NCBI GenBank assembly: GCA_037892935.1
Contig: JAYXKI010000007.1
Span: forward strand, 806,001 to 870,000
Length of the DNA stretch: 64,000 nt
Direction of reading: 5' to 3'
From: Phlebopus portentosus
Lineage: Eukaryota; Basidiomycota; Agaricomycetes; Boletales; Boletinellaceae
The number at the start of each line of letters is the position of its first letter. The stretch's first letter is position 1. The position numbers and the translations under genes were made by a program. This document shows positions 21,761 through 34,574 of the stretch, piece by piece. The notes under the pieces are model-generated. The model was not told the DNA's origin and searched no databases. It saw only the letters and a program-made list of their open reading frames with translations.

Positions 21761-24042
21761 TGAATGACTACAGTACATCTGACCTTGCCGATGGAAAACC
21801 AAATACAAATTGGTCCGTTCGCTAAAGGGAAATATGTCAATTGCAAAGGAACAAGGATATACTGATCTGGAAGACAGAGCCGTCCCCACCCACACGCCGA
21901 CATGTGTGCAGAAACCATGTCTAGCTTTGCGCTCGCACGCGTGGCGGATATTGCATTGGTCAATAAATCGAGAAACATTTCAAGCTGTATTCGTATCTTC
22001 CACCAAGAACGACAGCCGCCCGATTATAATAAACGAAGGACGATGCGTTTAGCCATCACGGTCCGTACGGCATTGTCATTTACATGGAAATGAACAGGCA
22101 CAGGCTCGGTAATCTGGTGCAATCTAATGGATGTATCCCTCACCCTCTAGCCGTACGAGCTTATCCGGGCGCGCTAAGACCTTTCTTCATTCTTCCACCA
22201 TACGTAGACACTAGCCGGAGAGTTGAAGCTTTTCATTTCGACTCTTACGCTGCAGTTTGCGTCACGAAGACCGACTACATTGCATAACGACATCCGAATC
22301 CGACAACGAGAAGAATTAAATGTAACAAAGGAAAGAATCGAAGAAAACGAGAAGCACGGAAATACCAACTTCCTCTCGGCTCGCGCGTTTATTTCGCTAG
22401 GCGAACGGATATGCCCACTGGCGCAAGCGGCAGTTAGCCCCTGGCTTCTCTCGCAGAGCGCAGAGAGTCATTGCAAGCGAGGTTAAGTCCTCGGAGACAT
22501 CGCTAAGTGCGGAATATACGTTACGTGATGTGGTTACGAATAGCATCCCGTGTGATGTCATCTTTTATGGATTAGGTAAACGCATGGGACTGCTTTGGCA
22601 ATGCAATGACATGAGCACCCTGTGCTTCAGTTCTACCGTCTCTGGCGCCAATCCGTTATTTACAGTCAGTAGCACTTGCATTACGAACACGAACAGCAGC
22701 AGCCGACCCGAAATGTCTGCACCCAGCAATCTGGCGCGCCCCTCTTTGCAGCTTGACGTGTCTTCTTGCGCTTCTGTTATCCTCCCCACCTCCCTCTTCT
22801 CTCACCCTCCCTCACACTATTCTTCTCCCGAGGTCTCCGACCCGCACGCAGAAATCTCATCTTAACTCTCGCAGACACTCATTTGGCAATTGCGTACTCA
22901 CACTTTTCTTGTATCTACGTCCGCTATTACCTCTATTTTTGCCACTTCAACCCCCTCCCCCCCTTCGTAGACGGTCGACTTCTTGTTTTCTTCTTTCTTC
23001 TTTTCCTTCTTCTTCTTTTCATTGTATCCGTTACCCAGATCTAATCCTAGCCGTTACATCAGAACCCCACTCTCCTTCTCGTACCACCCTTTCCCTTCTC
23101 GCGTCGCATCTATCGGCTTGTTATTGCAGAATGTTTAATATAGACACTGCGTTCTCACTACGTATCCATCAGAGATTCACCTCGGGAGTAAAAGCCAACG
23201 TAGATCGTATTGGCATTACTTTGTGGGGACAGGTAAATTCAACGAAGCTTCAGCAAGAACAATACTGTACAGTGTATGGATGGATGGATCGCAAGCACAT
23301 ACAAATAGTTCAAAACATTGTGTTCAAAAAAAAAAAAAATCCAGTTTTACGCAGAACTTTTTTGAATCAGCGCATTAGAAATTAGAGCTGGATTCGTAGT
23401 TGCAACTATCAAAACAAAAAAGAGCAAGCAGCAGCGATAAATTAATAGTCTACTCGCGAGTTTAACAACAAAAAAGTCCACGACAAGTCCCATAGGATCA
23501 TAATGCCAAAGCATAAAGATGGCGGACTACGCCCTGTGTACGAGCAATAGTTTCCGAAGCGGACACTAACGATACAGACAACAGGCGTTTAGCGGGAGGC
23601 AAATATTGTGTTCGCGTAATAGAGATCGGAAGAAAATGAGTGAGTAAGCAGGAAGCTCTCAGGCCAGCAAGGTCAACTCGCTCGTCAGAAGCACCATAAG
23701 GCATGGAAGGCGATGAGTAGAAGGGAAGAGGATGGGAGGAGCGATAAACACGGACTTGCTTGTATGTAATTCAAGACAAGTACGCTTAGTAGTCAAGAAA
23801 GCAAGAGTAAGGAGGAAAGTGAACAGGGTAAGAGAAAAAGGGAAGGGGGGTCATGCCAGGTGTAATATGTGAACCAGTTGAGCACAATCTTTGCACAGGC
23901 CGATAACGGCTAGAGAAAAAAGCGAAAGGCGGTGAAGTACATGAAGACCTTCCAAAAGCCGTTGAATAGCGAACGGAAGAAGCACAGTCCGCAAGCCGCA
24001 GTCAGGCCTTTGTCAGGGTAGCGTCTTTCGCGCCCTAAACCT
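21761..24042. other. Gene-poor region with strong CT-rich tract
   Basis: No supported gene. From about 22753 to 23035 the plus strand is heavily pyrimidine-rich (runs of CTTCTT and CCCTCC). This makes a 210-residue open frame (22753-23385) with Leu/Ser/Pro bias that I regard as chance. A 13-base A run lies at about 23327. The right part is the 3' flank of the C2H2 gene. A second reading of that gene's last exon would extend it to 23910. Confidence 0.4.
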
Positions 24043-26516
24043 TCAACTCCGCAGAGCGAGTACCAGTCCGGGACCAGGCAGGGACCGCCACTACGCGTCA
24101 CGGGGCGAGGAACTTCAAATCAGTCACTTTCTCTTTCGTATGAACTCAAGGAAAAGGTGTAGAGGGGAACAACATACCTGATCAGGGTGGTACGGGTACG
24201 TTCCGGCTTCTGCGTATGAGTTGCGCTCCTCGAATCGAGCATTTAAGTCGGCCGCGCCTTCGTCACTCGAAGGGATTGCCGGGGGTAAGGGTGAGGGTGC
24301 AATTCGTAACCCGGGGACCCGCCTCGAGAACATCATTGATCCAGAACCAAGGTCCGTGTGACCGCTGCTACTAGCGCCACCTCCTGAGGCCATAGAGACG
24401 TCCTGCGCATCGAGGTCCGCCATGTCAGAGGCCGGAGAAAGTGAGCGTAAACGAGGCGCGTTCGTCCGAGTAGCGAGGCTCGGGGGGACCCAGCGTAATT
24501 TGGGGGGTCGCCCTCCTGCACTGGCACTTGCACCCTCACCGACGACGCCTCCCGCAGTTGGATCCTGTACGTCAACAACCACGGGAGTCTCAAATCCAAC
24601 TTGGAAAGGCTCTTCCTGGTTACGGCCTTGGCCATTTTTGTTCATTGCGTTAGGAGGGACTGTAATCCCATGGGTTCGCAGATGGCGTCGTGCATTTGAG
24701 CGGACAGCAAAAGTTTTGGGGCAGAGGGCTAACGGGCATTTGAATGCTATAAAAGAGATTAGTTATCAGTTGTTGAGAAATTCAATTCATTAATCAGAAA
24801 GAATAATGATAATCCCCGAGAAATAGTGTGTAACATGAATGAAGGGACTTACGGCGTGCTCCTGAGTGCGAGTTCATGTGAGTTGCGAGTCCACTCGGAC
24901 GAGGGAAGAGTTTTTGACAAATACGACACTGATGCATTTTGACTTTCTTTGGCGGCTCGCCAGGTGTCGCCGACTCGATCAATACTTTCACTGTTTGACC
25001 TTCGCTTTCTTCCGTCCCCTGCGCCCGTTTTCCTTTATCCCTCTTTTCTGAGGGTCTTAGGAACTCGGGTGGTGTCATCTTCACTTTACCTCCGCTACTA
25101 GCACGAGACGAAGAGGTAGTAGCCGGGCCTGGCCCTGGCCCGGCATTAGTATCCATAAAACTGCCGCTCCCTGCAAGACCACCTAGGCTTTCCATAGGCC
25201 AATTTGCTGGGTTGGCGCCGTAAAGCATGAAATTCGCACGCATAACGTCAGAAGGCGTTCCGGATACTCCTTGAGGGAACTGTAATTCGGGTGTAGGAGA
25301 GCCATTAGTAGGGATACCAAGGTGAGAAGGTCCGCCAGACGCGTCTTCGTCATCGAGTCCGTCATCGAACTCCTCGTGATCTCCGAAATCATCGCTCTCA
25401 AGCTCATAATCAAGCTCGACATTCCCGCCCGCTGAATTGTAAGGAAAGAAGTTGCGCATTGCCCCAGGCTGAGACGCGTTCACTGCTCTTGGCGTCGGTA
25501 CCTGTAAGAAAGGCGCACCACCCATTTGTTGCGTCTGCGCTTGTGGGAGCCATTGTTGATGCTGTTGCTGTTGATGATGGGGGTGCTGAGACTGCGAAGA
25601 CATGGCGCGATGATGGTGGTCGGGTTGAAGTTGGGGGAAAGCACGTTCCTGCAGAAAGCAGTATTTATTAGAAATCTCCAAAAATGCAGTAGGAAGAGAG
25701 ATTGCCCACATTGAGAGGCACGCCTTGATGGATCTGTCGAGCACCACTCTGCGGCCTCTGATCGCCCGCCGCGCCGGGTGAGGAAGCAACAGAAAGCCGA
25801 GCGCCGCCGGGCACGTTCCCGGCGGTGAAGACCGGCGGGATGCGATCATGGGGAACACTGTCGTCAGATGCGGAAGGTGGCTGAACCTGCGCGTCAATGA
25901 TCGGCGCGCGTGACATTGACAGCGCTTCCTGCGAGAATTCGTGTGCGTGTGTGTGTGCGTGTGCGTGCGCGTGCGCGTGCCCCGCGTATCCCCATCGCTG
26001 CTGTTGCTGGTGTTGATGCGGCTGCTGCGTCACCTGTTGCGCCACTTCCGGGAAGAATTGAGCCGGCGCTCGGCCCTGTCCGGCTCCTCCGTGATCATGG
26101 CTCGGGACGCCGCCTCGCGTCAGCTCCGTGCTACGCTGAGAAGACTCGGGATAACCCGCGTTGGATTGTTGGTGTTGTTGGTGTTGCTGCTGCTGTTGAA
26201 GCGCACCTGCCAATGCATACACACGTGTGCTGGTGTCAACAGGTGAATGGAAGCTCGAGTACGAAGTTGTGGAGGCGGGTGAATACATTTGCACGTCAGA
26301 CTGTGCCTCTATCGGATATGACCATCCGCTAGTTGAAACAGGCGACAATGTCGGTGCGGAGTTATCTTGGCCGCCGGCTGTGGATGAGCCGTGCGGGTGT
26401 AATCCAAGCGGACTCCTAGTATTTTGTTGCTGCGATTGCTGCTGCTGCTGCTGGGCAATGTCAACGGTGGAGTAGGAAGCATCGTCGAAGAGATGCTGGA
26501 AATGGGCGTTGCACAT
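24043..26516 (-). CDS. C2H2 zinc-finger transcription factor with polyQ and His-Ala tracts
   Basis: Probable nuclear DNA-binding regulator. ATG at 26514-26516 gives MCNAHFQHLFDD. The long N-terminal half is low-complexity: several Gln/His tracts, a His-Ala repeat (25941-25980), Ser/Pro-rich parts and an acidic patch (ESDDFGDHEEFDDGLDDED). Two C2H2 fingers follow: CRICQKLFPRPSGLATHMNSH and, across an intron (GTAAGT...TTATAG), CPLALCPKTFAVRSNARRH. The second finger has the longer CxxxxC spacing. Introns are GTGGGC...CTGCAG (after PLN), the one between the fingers, and one after YHPDQ. I end the gene at TGA 24043-24045 (SLPGPGLVLALRS); an alternative last exon in another frame would run to 23910. 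Target genes cannot be told from sequence. Confidence 0.85.
25941..25980. repeat. GT/GC dinucleotide microsatellite inside coding exon
   Basis: Forty bases of alternating purine/pyrimidine (GTGTGCGTG... then GCGTGC...). On the minus strand it encodes the His-Ala repeat of the C2H2 factor. Such tracts can form Z-DNA and change length in units that alter or keep the frame. Confidence 0.8.
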
Positions 26517-29500
26517 TGTTGAGAATGGCGGGGAAGACGCGTCCTGGGTCTAGGAATGGGATGAAGCACGATGAGGAAGCAGGGATGAGCGTGGCGTGGA
26601 TGGGATGGCGCTGGGAGGAATCGAAGAGTCTAAAAAGCAGGCGCGGTGAAGAATGAGTTGATACGGTTCCTCCGGCCAAAGTTATAAAGGGCGATCAGAT
26701 ATAGCACCAAGAAGACGACAACATAAGTACCACGGCCAAGCTGGAAAAACAATGCAAAAACAGAATAAAACAAAACAAAATAGAAATTAAATTAAACGGC
26801 GAGGCGGAGAGAAGGATAAAAAAATAAAGTGCAAGAATCGAAGGGATCGAGAAGCGGAAGCAAAAATGCACAGCACAGCTCACGTCGTGTCGGCGGTCTA
26901 GCAAATTGAATTCGGATTCGGATTCGAATTGGGAACCAGGGCGGATGGGGGCGTTGGGCCAACGTAAAGGCGCGGTCAGTGGTCTATCTCTGCTCCCGCG
27001 TCGATTTTGATCATCTGTCGTCGAAAAGGGAGTTACGAGGAGGGGACGAGAACAGAGAGGACATCAGGAAGGCTAGATTGAGACAGATTGAGACTGGTTG
27101 AATTAAACGAGCGACGACCTGCCTGCCAAGTATGAAGATGGCTAAGTGGAATGCGAACAGACATCGTGTGCAGATCCGGGCGGACGGACGGACGGAGAGG
27201 ATCAGCCTGAATCAGCCTGAACGGTGGACTGACTCAGAGTAGGGCTCCAGTAACATGCAGGAGGATTTCACTTCTACACGGTGTAGTACTGGGTTCCTGT
27301 CACGAAGTTACTCTGAGTATGTATACCTATGCACTGCTGCCGTCACAGTGACCGCAACTCGCATTCCACTCTCAGTAGGACCCTTCTCTTCTTCAGATTC
27401 TTCTTTACTAGCCCTTTATTACAAAGCACTTCTTTGGCGGATCCATCTGCGAAGCACTCCAAATAAAGCAGCCCGCCTTCGTCAGCGAGGAAATAATACT
27501 CAATAAAGTTGCCAGCTTACGCAGCCTCGCCTGTAAGTAACGTTACGCTGCTTCATCGTCCTTTGCCAGTGCGAGTATCAGCCCAGCTACAGCCGTCTCG
27601 TCGGCCCTTGATAAATTGCTTTGTTTCAGCACAGTTCAGGTCTAGAGTGCTGTGGATTTCTTCTGGCGCTTGACACGATTTGTTGGTGGCAGTGATGAGG
27701 GGAATGAGTCGAAATCACCGGGGAATGAATTGTGACCCTCTCGTGACCCCCGGCCATGGACTCGGAATTTGGGTTTTCTACCCCCGAATTACCGATTATA
27801 GCTTCTCCCGTAACTCAATTTCTCAATCTCCTCCGCTTCGCCTTCCTTTCTCAACTCCCACTCACCCCCCTTTGCAAAGCATCACCAGCGTTCTCACTCA
27901 CGTATCCATCGCACCGTCTATTCTCGGGAAGCTCATGCTCTTGCCGGTTCCAGGCTTTCAAGCCGACTTGGCTGCATATTGTAGCATTGTTCACTTGCTT
28001 GGCGGCCAACCACAATACTAAGCCATAAGTAGTCCTTCCCCGAGGCCTTCGCTCCACACTTATGGTCACCGCGCCTCCTCGCACCTTCTTTTACTAGAAA
28101 GAGCGGAAAACTTGTGCGAAACAAAGGTAGAAAAAAGGTAGTACCCCTAAGAAGAAGGAGATGAAACAGGAAATCGAGCAAAGAAATCGGGCCCTGCTTG
28201 GTCACAGATAAACCATATGGAACGTTACCTCCGTGCGTACTACTTCCCCGTCTATCATGTGAACAGTTTCCATATCTATATCATATCCATATCTCGATCA
28301 ACCTTTCATCACATCCACGGTCCTGGATTATCCATCAGTATCAATACATACCCACAGAACCCAGGTAATTACTGAATTGCAATTTACGGACCCAGCCACA
28401 GTTCTTTTTGACACAAAGACCGCGTACGGCATCCCGTTCAAACAAAACGTACTAACAATTTCCTACCTTCTGTCAGAAATTGCGACGTGCTACTCGCGAT
28501 GCGGGTTTGTCTTTTGAACATTCTTCACCGGCCCTGCTGTTCGCAACCAACTATCATTTCATCAATCTGATCTCAATTCAGTTACGCTCGTTCTCTGTGG
28601 TAGCCTCTGCTAACGATTGTGCCCCGTCATCCGATGCCAGCAAAGATTCAAGGTCACGCGTCCCGAGACAAGCCCGTCTATCCGGCTCGTTGTCGTATCT
28701 ACTCTTTTTCGCATTTACGCTTTGGTGAGGATGCCACTCCAAAGTCTCCGACGTCAGCCGGACACCAAGTCATGACGGCTTGACGTCTTCTTCTGACCGT
28801 CCCCGTCTACTAACCGGAAGCTACTCTCGTTCAAGCGGCAGACCGCATACACGCACATGTGCAAGGCAGCTTGAAATCAAATTTGCCCTGTAGTCTAATT
28901 ATTATTCGACCCGGTCCGCATTCACTTTCAGCCGCTGTACCAGCGATTCAAAGATCGAGCAATCGAGGGGCGAGACAAATATATGTTTGACGCGCCCGAA
29001 TGTCCGTACGTAGCTTCCGAATCTCCGTGAAGCTGTTTAGACACGGGATGTTCTATTCGGTTTGGATTCTGCTACTATCTCCCCTTTAAATCTAAGGTGT
29101 GCTGGTCATTGACATTGCGTGCACATACATGCATCATTGCTCAAGCTTCGGGCAGTATATGTCCGAATGAAAGCCGCGGACTCGTCATGCTCATCTTCAA
29201 GAACTCTTCCTATACGATCAAGTTGACGTCTTCTCAATCATGAATCATATTTCTGATGAAGGTGTAGGGCGCAGCCCCTGATTACTCAATGATCTGGAAC
29301 CCGACCTTGATGGACATCGAGGCGACAAGCCTTTGGGAATCTCGGCCGTCGAGTAATCTGCCTTGCATTTGTGGTTGCCTTTCAGATTCTACCCAGTTCT
29401 CAGTTCATTTCGCATGCGGCCAATGACCCCGCGCGCTGCGACTCCTGTAACATGCAAAAACTTCTGTCTCTCATTCTCCCTATCGATGAGATAGCCATCA

Positions 29501-32500
29501 GTCTATAAGGAAAGGCACGGATGTTGACTGATATGTCGGGCGGCGAGACACATCTGACTATAGTGATTTGAACGCGGGACACGGGACGGCGCCCTTAACT
29601 TGTCCCTTGAACTGACTGTATGACCCGACCCGGGCACGCGTTGCCATGTCGTGGAGCCCTTGAAGTAGTATTCATTTCGTCGCTCCTCCCCCTGTGTCAG
29701 CTTTTTTGACCTTGCTCTCGATGGATTACAATGAGAATTTCAGTCGTTTTCTTCTCTGCTTCCTCGCAAATTGGTAAGAAGTAAAGAAGAAGGATCCGTG
29801 TGTCGGGTATGGTGAGATGAAACTGATGAGTGCCCTTTGGCGCGCAATCCCAGAGTCGCGACTGGACTCAGAAGAAGTCGATTTTTTTGTTTCTTTATTG
29901 ACACTGTCTACTCCCGCCGACTGGCCCATCTGAACTCTATTTACCATTCCTCACAAAGGGCCGCCCGCCGTACTGACACGGAAGCAATTCGCCTGCGTGA
30001 AGCCCAGCGCCTTCCCGCTGTTGTTTCAACTACAGCTTGACTTCGTTTTTCGCGATTTCTAAGACTCTCCCGCCTGCCATGTCACGACTTCTGCGGTGGA
30101 TCAAAGAGAAACGCCGGCGGAACTCGTCGGAATCGTTTTGCCCTAAGCAGAAAGTGAGAACCTCCGCCCTTCTTTTTCTGCTCTCTTTCTTTTTGAGTTG
30201 CAGAAGTCACTTTTGAGTTTGAGGTATTTACAGCATCCCGGCTCGTCGTCGGCAACGTGCACGGAGTAGTGTGAAGGTGCTCACGGACAAAACGGAGAAG
30301 CTATCCTCGGCGAGTCAGCTCCAAGCAAGAACACCACGAACGAAGTGGAACGTGAAATGTGGGTCGGTAAACGTATTACGGAAGTGCGTGCCGTCCTTTG
30401 TGCCGTCTCGTTACTACACCAGGATATCGTTATCTAGGCACGGTGTTAGCATTAGCAAATGCTTGTGCGATGCCCTGCTCCTCTCTCGCCCAACCAGCAC
30501 ACTTCCCGCACGAGAACGACGCCGTAATGTTGGCGGTAAAGTTCTTTCATCGTTCATGTAACGTCCTGCTTCTCTGAGTCATTCGCTGTCGTTTTCGAAT
30601 CACCCGCGGCGTAGACGCTTCGCTACTGCGAAGCGTTCGGGGACGGGTAAAATGTCCGCGCTAGAATATTAATTCTTGCGTGCGCTGCATTGACCTTCTG
30701 TCGCATCACTGAAGACTCTGGCTTCTATGATGGTCCTATGACGCTTGAGATACGTAGTAAGGTCATCGGGGGACAGAAACACAGAACCAAAGCTTGTCAG
30801 ATAAACTTACTGTGTCTACCATGCTCTTGGGGTCATGTTCGAGCGCTTGTCGGGCGAGGAGAAATAAAGTAAAGGAAGGGGAACAGGAACGAGGCTGTAC
30901 ACTCAATTAAACACGCCTCTATTCCGAGTCCCTGCTCCTATCTCGCTGAAAACCAGGTAGCCGATGGAGTTGATGAGGAAATAAATGCCAGAATAAACGG
31001 GAGGACGCACCGGTGACGACCATACAACGATCCCTAAGAAGCTAGGAATGCTTAAGATTGGAGCAGAGATCGAAGCTTGAGCATCTGGCACTTGGCGTTA
31101 CTGAAGGTTCGATGCAGAATAGAAAATTAGAAAGTAAGGGTCAATTTATATCCGTTCACCCCTTGTTTAATTCTTATATTACGTGGGCAACATCGCGATC
31201 TAGGCGATTCCATCCGCAAGCACGCACAGGTGCGTGCTCCCTAGCTGCGCACCGCAAGGGGGAACGGGGAACTCATACCTCCAAGAACAGATCCACCCGA
31301 TGTTGTATTGCAACAGTACACGATAAAGAACCGCCGCCGCCTTGAAGGCTGAGATACCCACGTAGATGGTAAGGATTCATCCCGATATGGCTTATTCTTT
31401 CTCGAGATATTCGGTCAACCTGTCCCATCTGCAATTGTCCATGCTAGGATATTATATCAGACCGTCCTAGCTTTGGCTCTGTCACAGGCGACCAAAACTG
31501 ATGATGATTGATGCGTGGTGCGGAATCAGACAATGATCCACAAGGTCTCTTCGCGGTACAATCTCCCACAATATCTCGCTTTTGAATCGGACAAGATATA
31601 TTTCCGATTTCCCGTTTCGACAGCAGCACAGCACAACTCCGCGGAAACATGAGATCTCTAAAGTTTGCGGGCTCCAACCAGTGATGCATTGAACCTTAAG
31701 AAGGAAGGGGGGAGACAACTTTGGAGTCTAGTAAGATTTGGTCCTATGGCTTATGGCTCGCACAGTGGATTTTCTTGCCGCTTCCCTCCTCGTTGCGAGC
31801 ACATGTCAGAATCACCCTCAAACAAACCAGATCTTCCAAATCGAGTAAGAACTGTTCTCGGTGATTTCGGCAAATCCATAGTGTGGTGTGGATTTGGCTC
31901 CGTTTCAGTTGCCAGATTAGGTAAGGCATCACCTCGGTTAATGTGCGTCGATCTCGTGGGGACCGCGTGGCTTCTAGGCCATGCAGACAGCCACTTCATC
32001 TGGAGTAACAATGTAAAGCGTAATTCTATCGTTCTCTCTCGCTGAACTCCCAGCTCTCCCAGCTGCGAAGAACGGAATCGAACAGACATATACGCTCTAA
32101 ACAAACTCGCTGCAAAACTTATGGTGTCCTCATGCCCTATCCACTGTTTGATCCGTTACTTAATTTGGTCGCCAATTTACTTGAGGTGCCATCGGTTTCC
32201 TCACCTCACGCAGCAAGCTGTGAAAGGAAAAAGAATCTCCGCTTCTGGTAGATCAGGCTATTTTTGCGGATCGCGCTCAGAATCATTGGATCTGCGACTG
32301 CCAGTACTGGATATACGATTTATTCTGAATTTTTTATTTACTAAGTTGAATGCTGCGATAGACAGCTACAATAGATAACAAATGGGCGGCAATCGATTGG
32401 AAGATGACTACAGCTCGCTTCGTGTACAATTGGCATATATAGTAACAGAGACTTTCATGACAAGTCGGCATCTGAGCTATTTAGCATTATAACCATCGAT

Positions 32501-33005
32501 CGAAGGAGGAAATGAAAGGTGATCAGCCAAGAGACTTAGAACTTCGAATACACAGCACTGAGTCTTTCCGGCGTTAGCGAGGCCCGCGGTCACTTCATTG
32601 TATAGACTCTGTGAGAAACGCTGAGAACATTATCTTCTTCCTGGTCAATTCAAGGAATCAGTGGATCAAACCGAGATGCAGTACGCTTCTAGATTTATTG
32701 AAGGAGGAATTCCGTGTGTTCAAAGGCTCGTGTATTGCCGTAAGTGAAGGGAGATGAGATTTATGCTCCATAGGCAACCGTTGTCGAATCCGAAGCCATT
32801 AGCTTCGCAAGAAACAGAATATCCACTATTTAGTGCAAGCCTTGCCACCACCGTATCCATTCTGTCGTGTACTAAGGACCTCAAGCAATCTTGAATTTTG
32901 TGATCAAGGACAGGTGTCGTTGCTATTACGCGAGTTCAAAATGGTGCTTTTTGGTTGCACCACTTCTGCACTTTCTCCAATAATATTTTAGAAGGTCAAA
33001 TAAAG
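26517..33005. other. Long gene-poor region
   Basis: About 6.5 kb upstream of the C2H2 gene without a recognisable complete gene on either strand. Open frames are short, start mostly at non-ATG codons and show no family pattern. Minor repeats: (CGGA)4 at 27181-27196, a tandem ATCAGCCTGA pair at 27201-27220, and an ATATC-rich patch near 28270. The first 1 kb may be promoter and 5' UTR of the transcription factor. RNA genes or small proteins cannot be excluded. Confidence 0.4.
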
Positions 33006-33335
33006 TTACTTCTCTACCTGCTTCGCTGCTTTCTGTTTAAGCCGCAGTTTTTCCTGCTGCGATGTTGACTCTGCGAGTAATGCAGCGACCAGCGACCAGA
33101 GGGCCCCTGGAATGAACTCGCGGTGTTTTAGCGAGTTGCTAATGTCAATGTGAATCAAAATAAATATTAAGTTTAGAGAAAGAAGAAAAGCCTGTGTCAA
33201 ATTGTCGAGCACTTTATCCGCTGTTTTCGATACATCCGCTGGGCGCGGTTTACCAGTTGCATAAGCGCCCCTCCCGTCTTTTTCTTCGTTATTTAGGTCC
33301 TCGAAGACTGCTGTCCAACCTTGGTATTTTTAAAA
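33006..33335 (-). CDS. Possible last exon of an unrecognised protein
   Basis: A continuous minus-strand frame reads GWTAVFEDLNNEEKDGRGAY, then KTADKVLDNLTQAFLLSLNL, a hydrophobic stretch IFILIHIDISNSLKHREFIP, ALWSLVAALLAE and the charged end RLKQKAAKQVEK before a stop at 33006. An acceptor-like CCAAG precedes it. Composition looks like true coding sequence with one membrane-like segment, but upstream exons were not found and no family is recognised. It may be part of a gene or a remnant. Confidence 0.35.
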
Positions 33336-34574
33336 AAGCTCGTTCTCCTTTTTTGGAGCAGTGAGCATCAGGGCGATCTGTTTGTCCAATCCTCAAACGA
33401 CCAGTGACTTAAGCTCCGACCTTTATGCTACGTTGCCAATGAGTGAACTGCTTCGCCAAGATTCATCGGTAGATTATTCGCTCGCCTTGAGTGTAAGCAT
33501 AGGATCGGGATTTCTTTCATCAATGTTGAGGACCTTCAGCCCTGTCTGTTCTTAAAAAGCATAGATTGACCTTGAGACATCCGAACATGCCCGTGAACCC
33601 CTTACTGTCAGATCATCGATGCCTTCTTTGAAAATTTAACGACATCCTGTGTATCTAGACCTTCCCGCGAAGGTTCGTTCAGTTGATGGACAATATGGTG
33701 ACTTGACCTTTAAATTCTCGATTCGTACGGCAACGGCATGAGACGTCGCTTGGGCGCGCAGTTGAAACCCGGGGGCCATTCCAACGGCATGCGATGATAA
33801 TGAATTAAGGGTCTGAGTCACTGGTGTCTCTTGATGAGCAGGACAAAGACAGAGTGAACGCACATTGAAATCCATCCCTTCTGTTGCCACGATCCCTACC
33901 CGTTTCAGCTCTCAGAGCTGACCTATGTGAAGACATGTATTCTGGGACAAATTACGCATGTCCTCGGAGTAACTCTGGTGCTTCTCAATAGACACTTGAT
34001 GGTGTTGATTGCCACCGTTATAGCTTTGCACCCGCGACAAGGTGTAAGGCGCCCAGGAGAAAATGTGGATAATTTTCGCCTATAGACCACAAAGAGAATA
34101 ACAAGTGTATAATTGCTATGATGAGCTAGTGCATTTTCAAATATTGTGGCGCGGCCGCGCAGATGTGATACGGACGAGAAACCTGATTGCGGGTGGATTA
34201 CGATTGCGTCAGGCGGAACCACGTACGGTATTGCTAGCAAGTTATGTGGTGATTGGACGTTCCACTTCTGACAGCGCGATTTCTATGACGGACTGCGCGG
34301 AGACCTTGGGGAGAAGTCCAGAAGACGTCTGTCGATAAGGGCAATACGCAGGATTCTCGTTAATTTGCGTAAAGAATCCGTGGAGGAGAGCATTGCCACG
34401 CATTCAAATGTACCGAGGAATGATCGGAAAGGTGCTATTGTAAGCACACCTTGCACGAAAGAGTGAATCGACTTGGCAGAAAATGTCTATAGAGACACGA
34501 AAAGACGATAAATCATAGGATGGTCGTGAATACTGCTCTGAAGTTACTACCTCTTCCCCTTTCCAGACTCGACC
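33336..34574. other. No gene seen
   Basis: Short open frames on both strands without family pattern. The right end is the 3' flank of the macro-domain gene. Confidence 0.3.

Noticed and set aside
22753..23385. 210-residue open frame
   Set aside because: It lies in a pyrimidine-rich tract; its Leu/Ser/Pro-rich translation is what such base composition gives, and no family pattern is seen.
25910..26332. Plus-strand frame of 140 residues
   Set aside because: Antisense shadow of the Gln/His-rich exon of the C2H2 gene.
29500..29600. Second tRNA-like B box (GTTCAAATCAC on the minus strand)
   Set aside because: No T stem or acceptor stem pairs around it.
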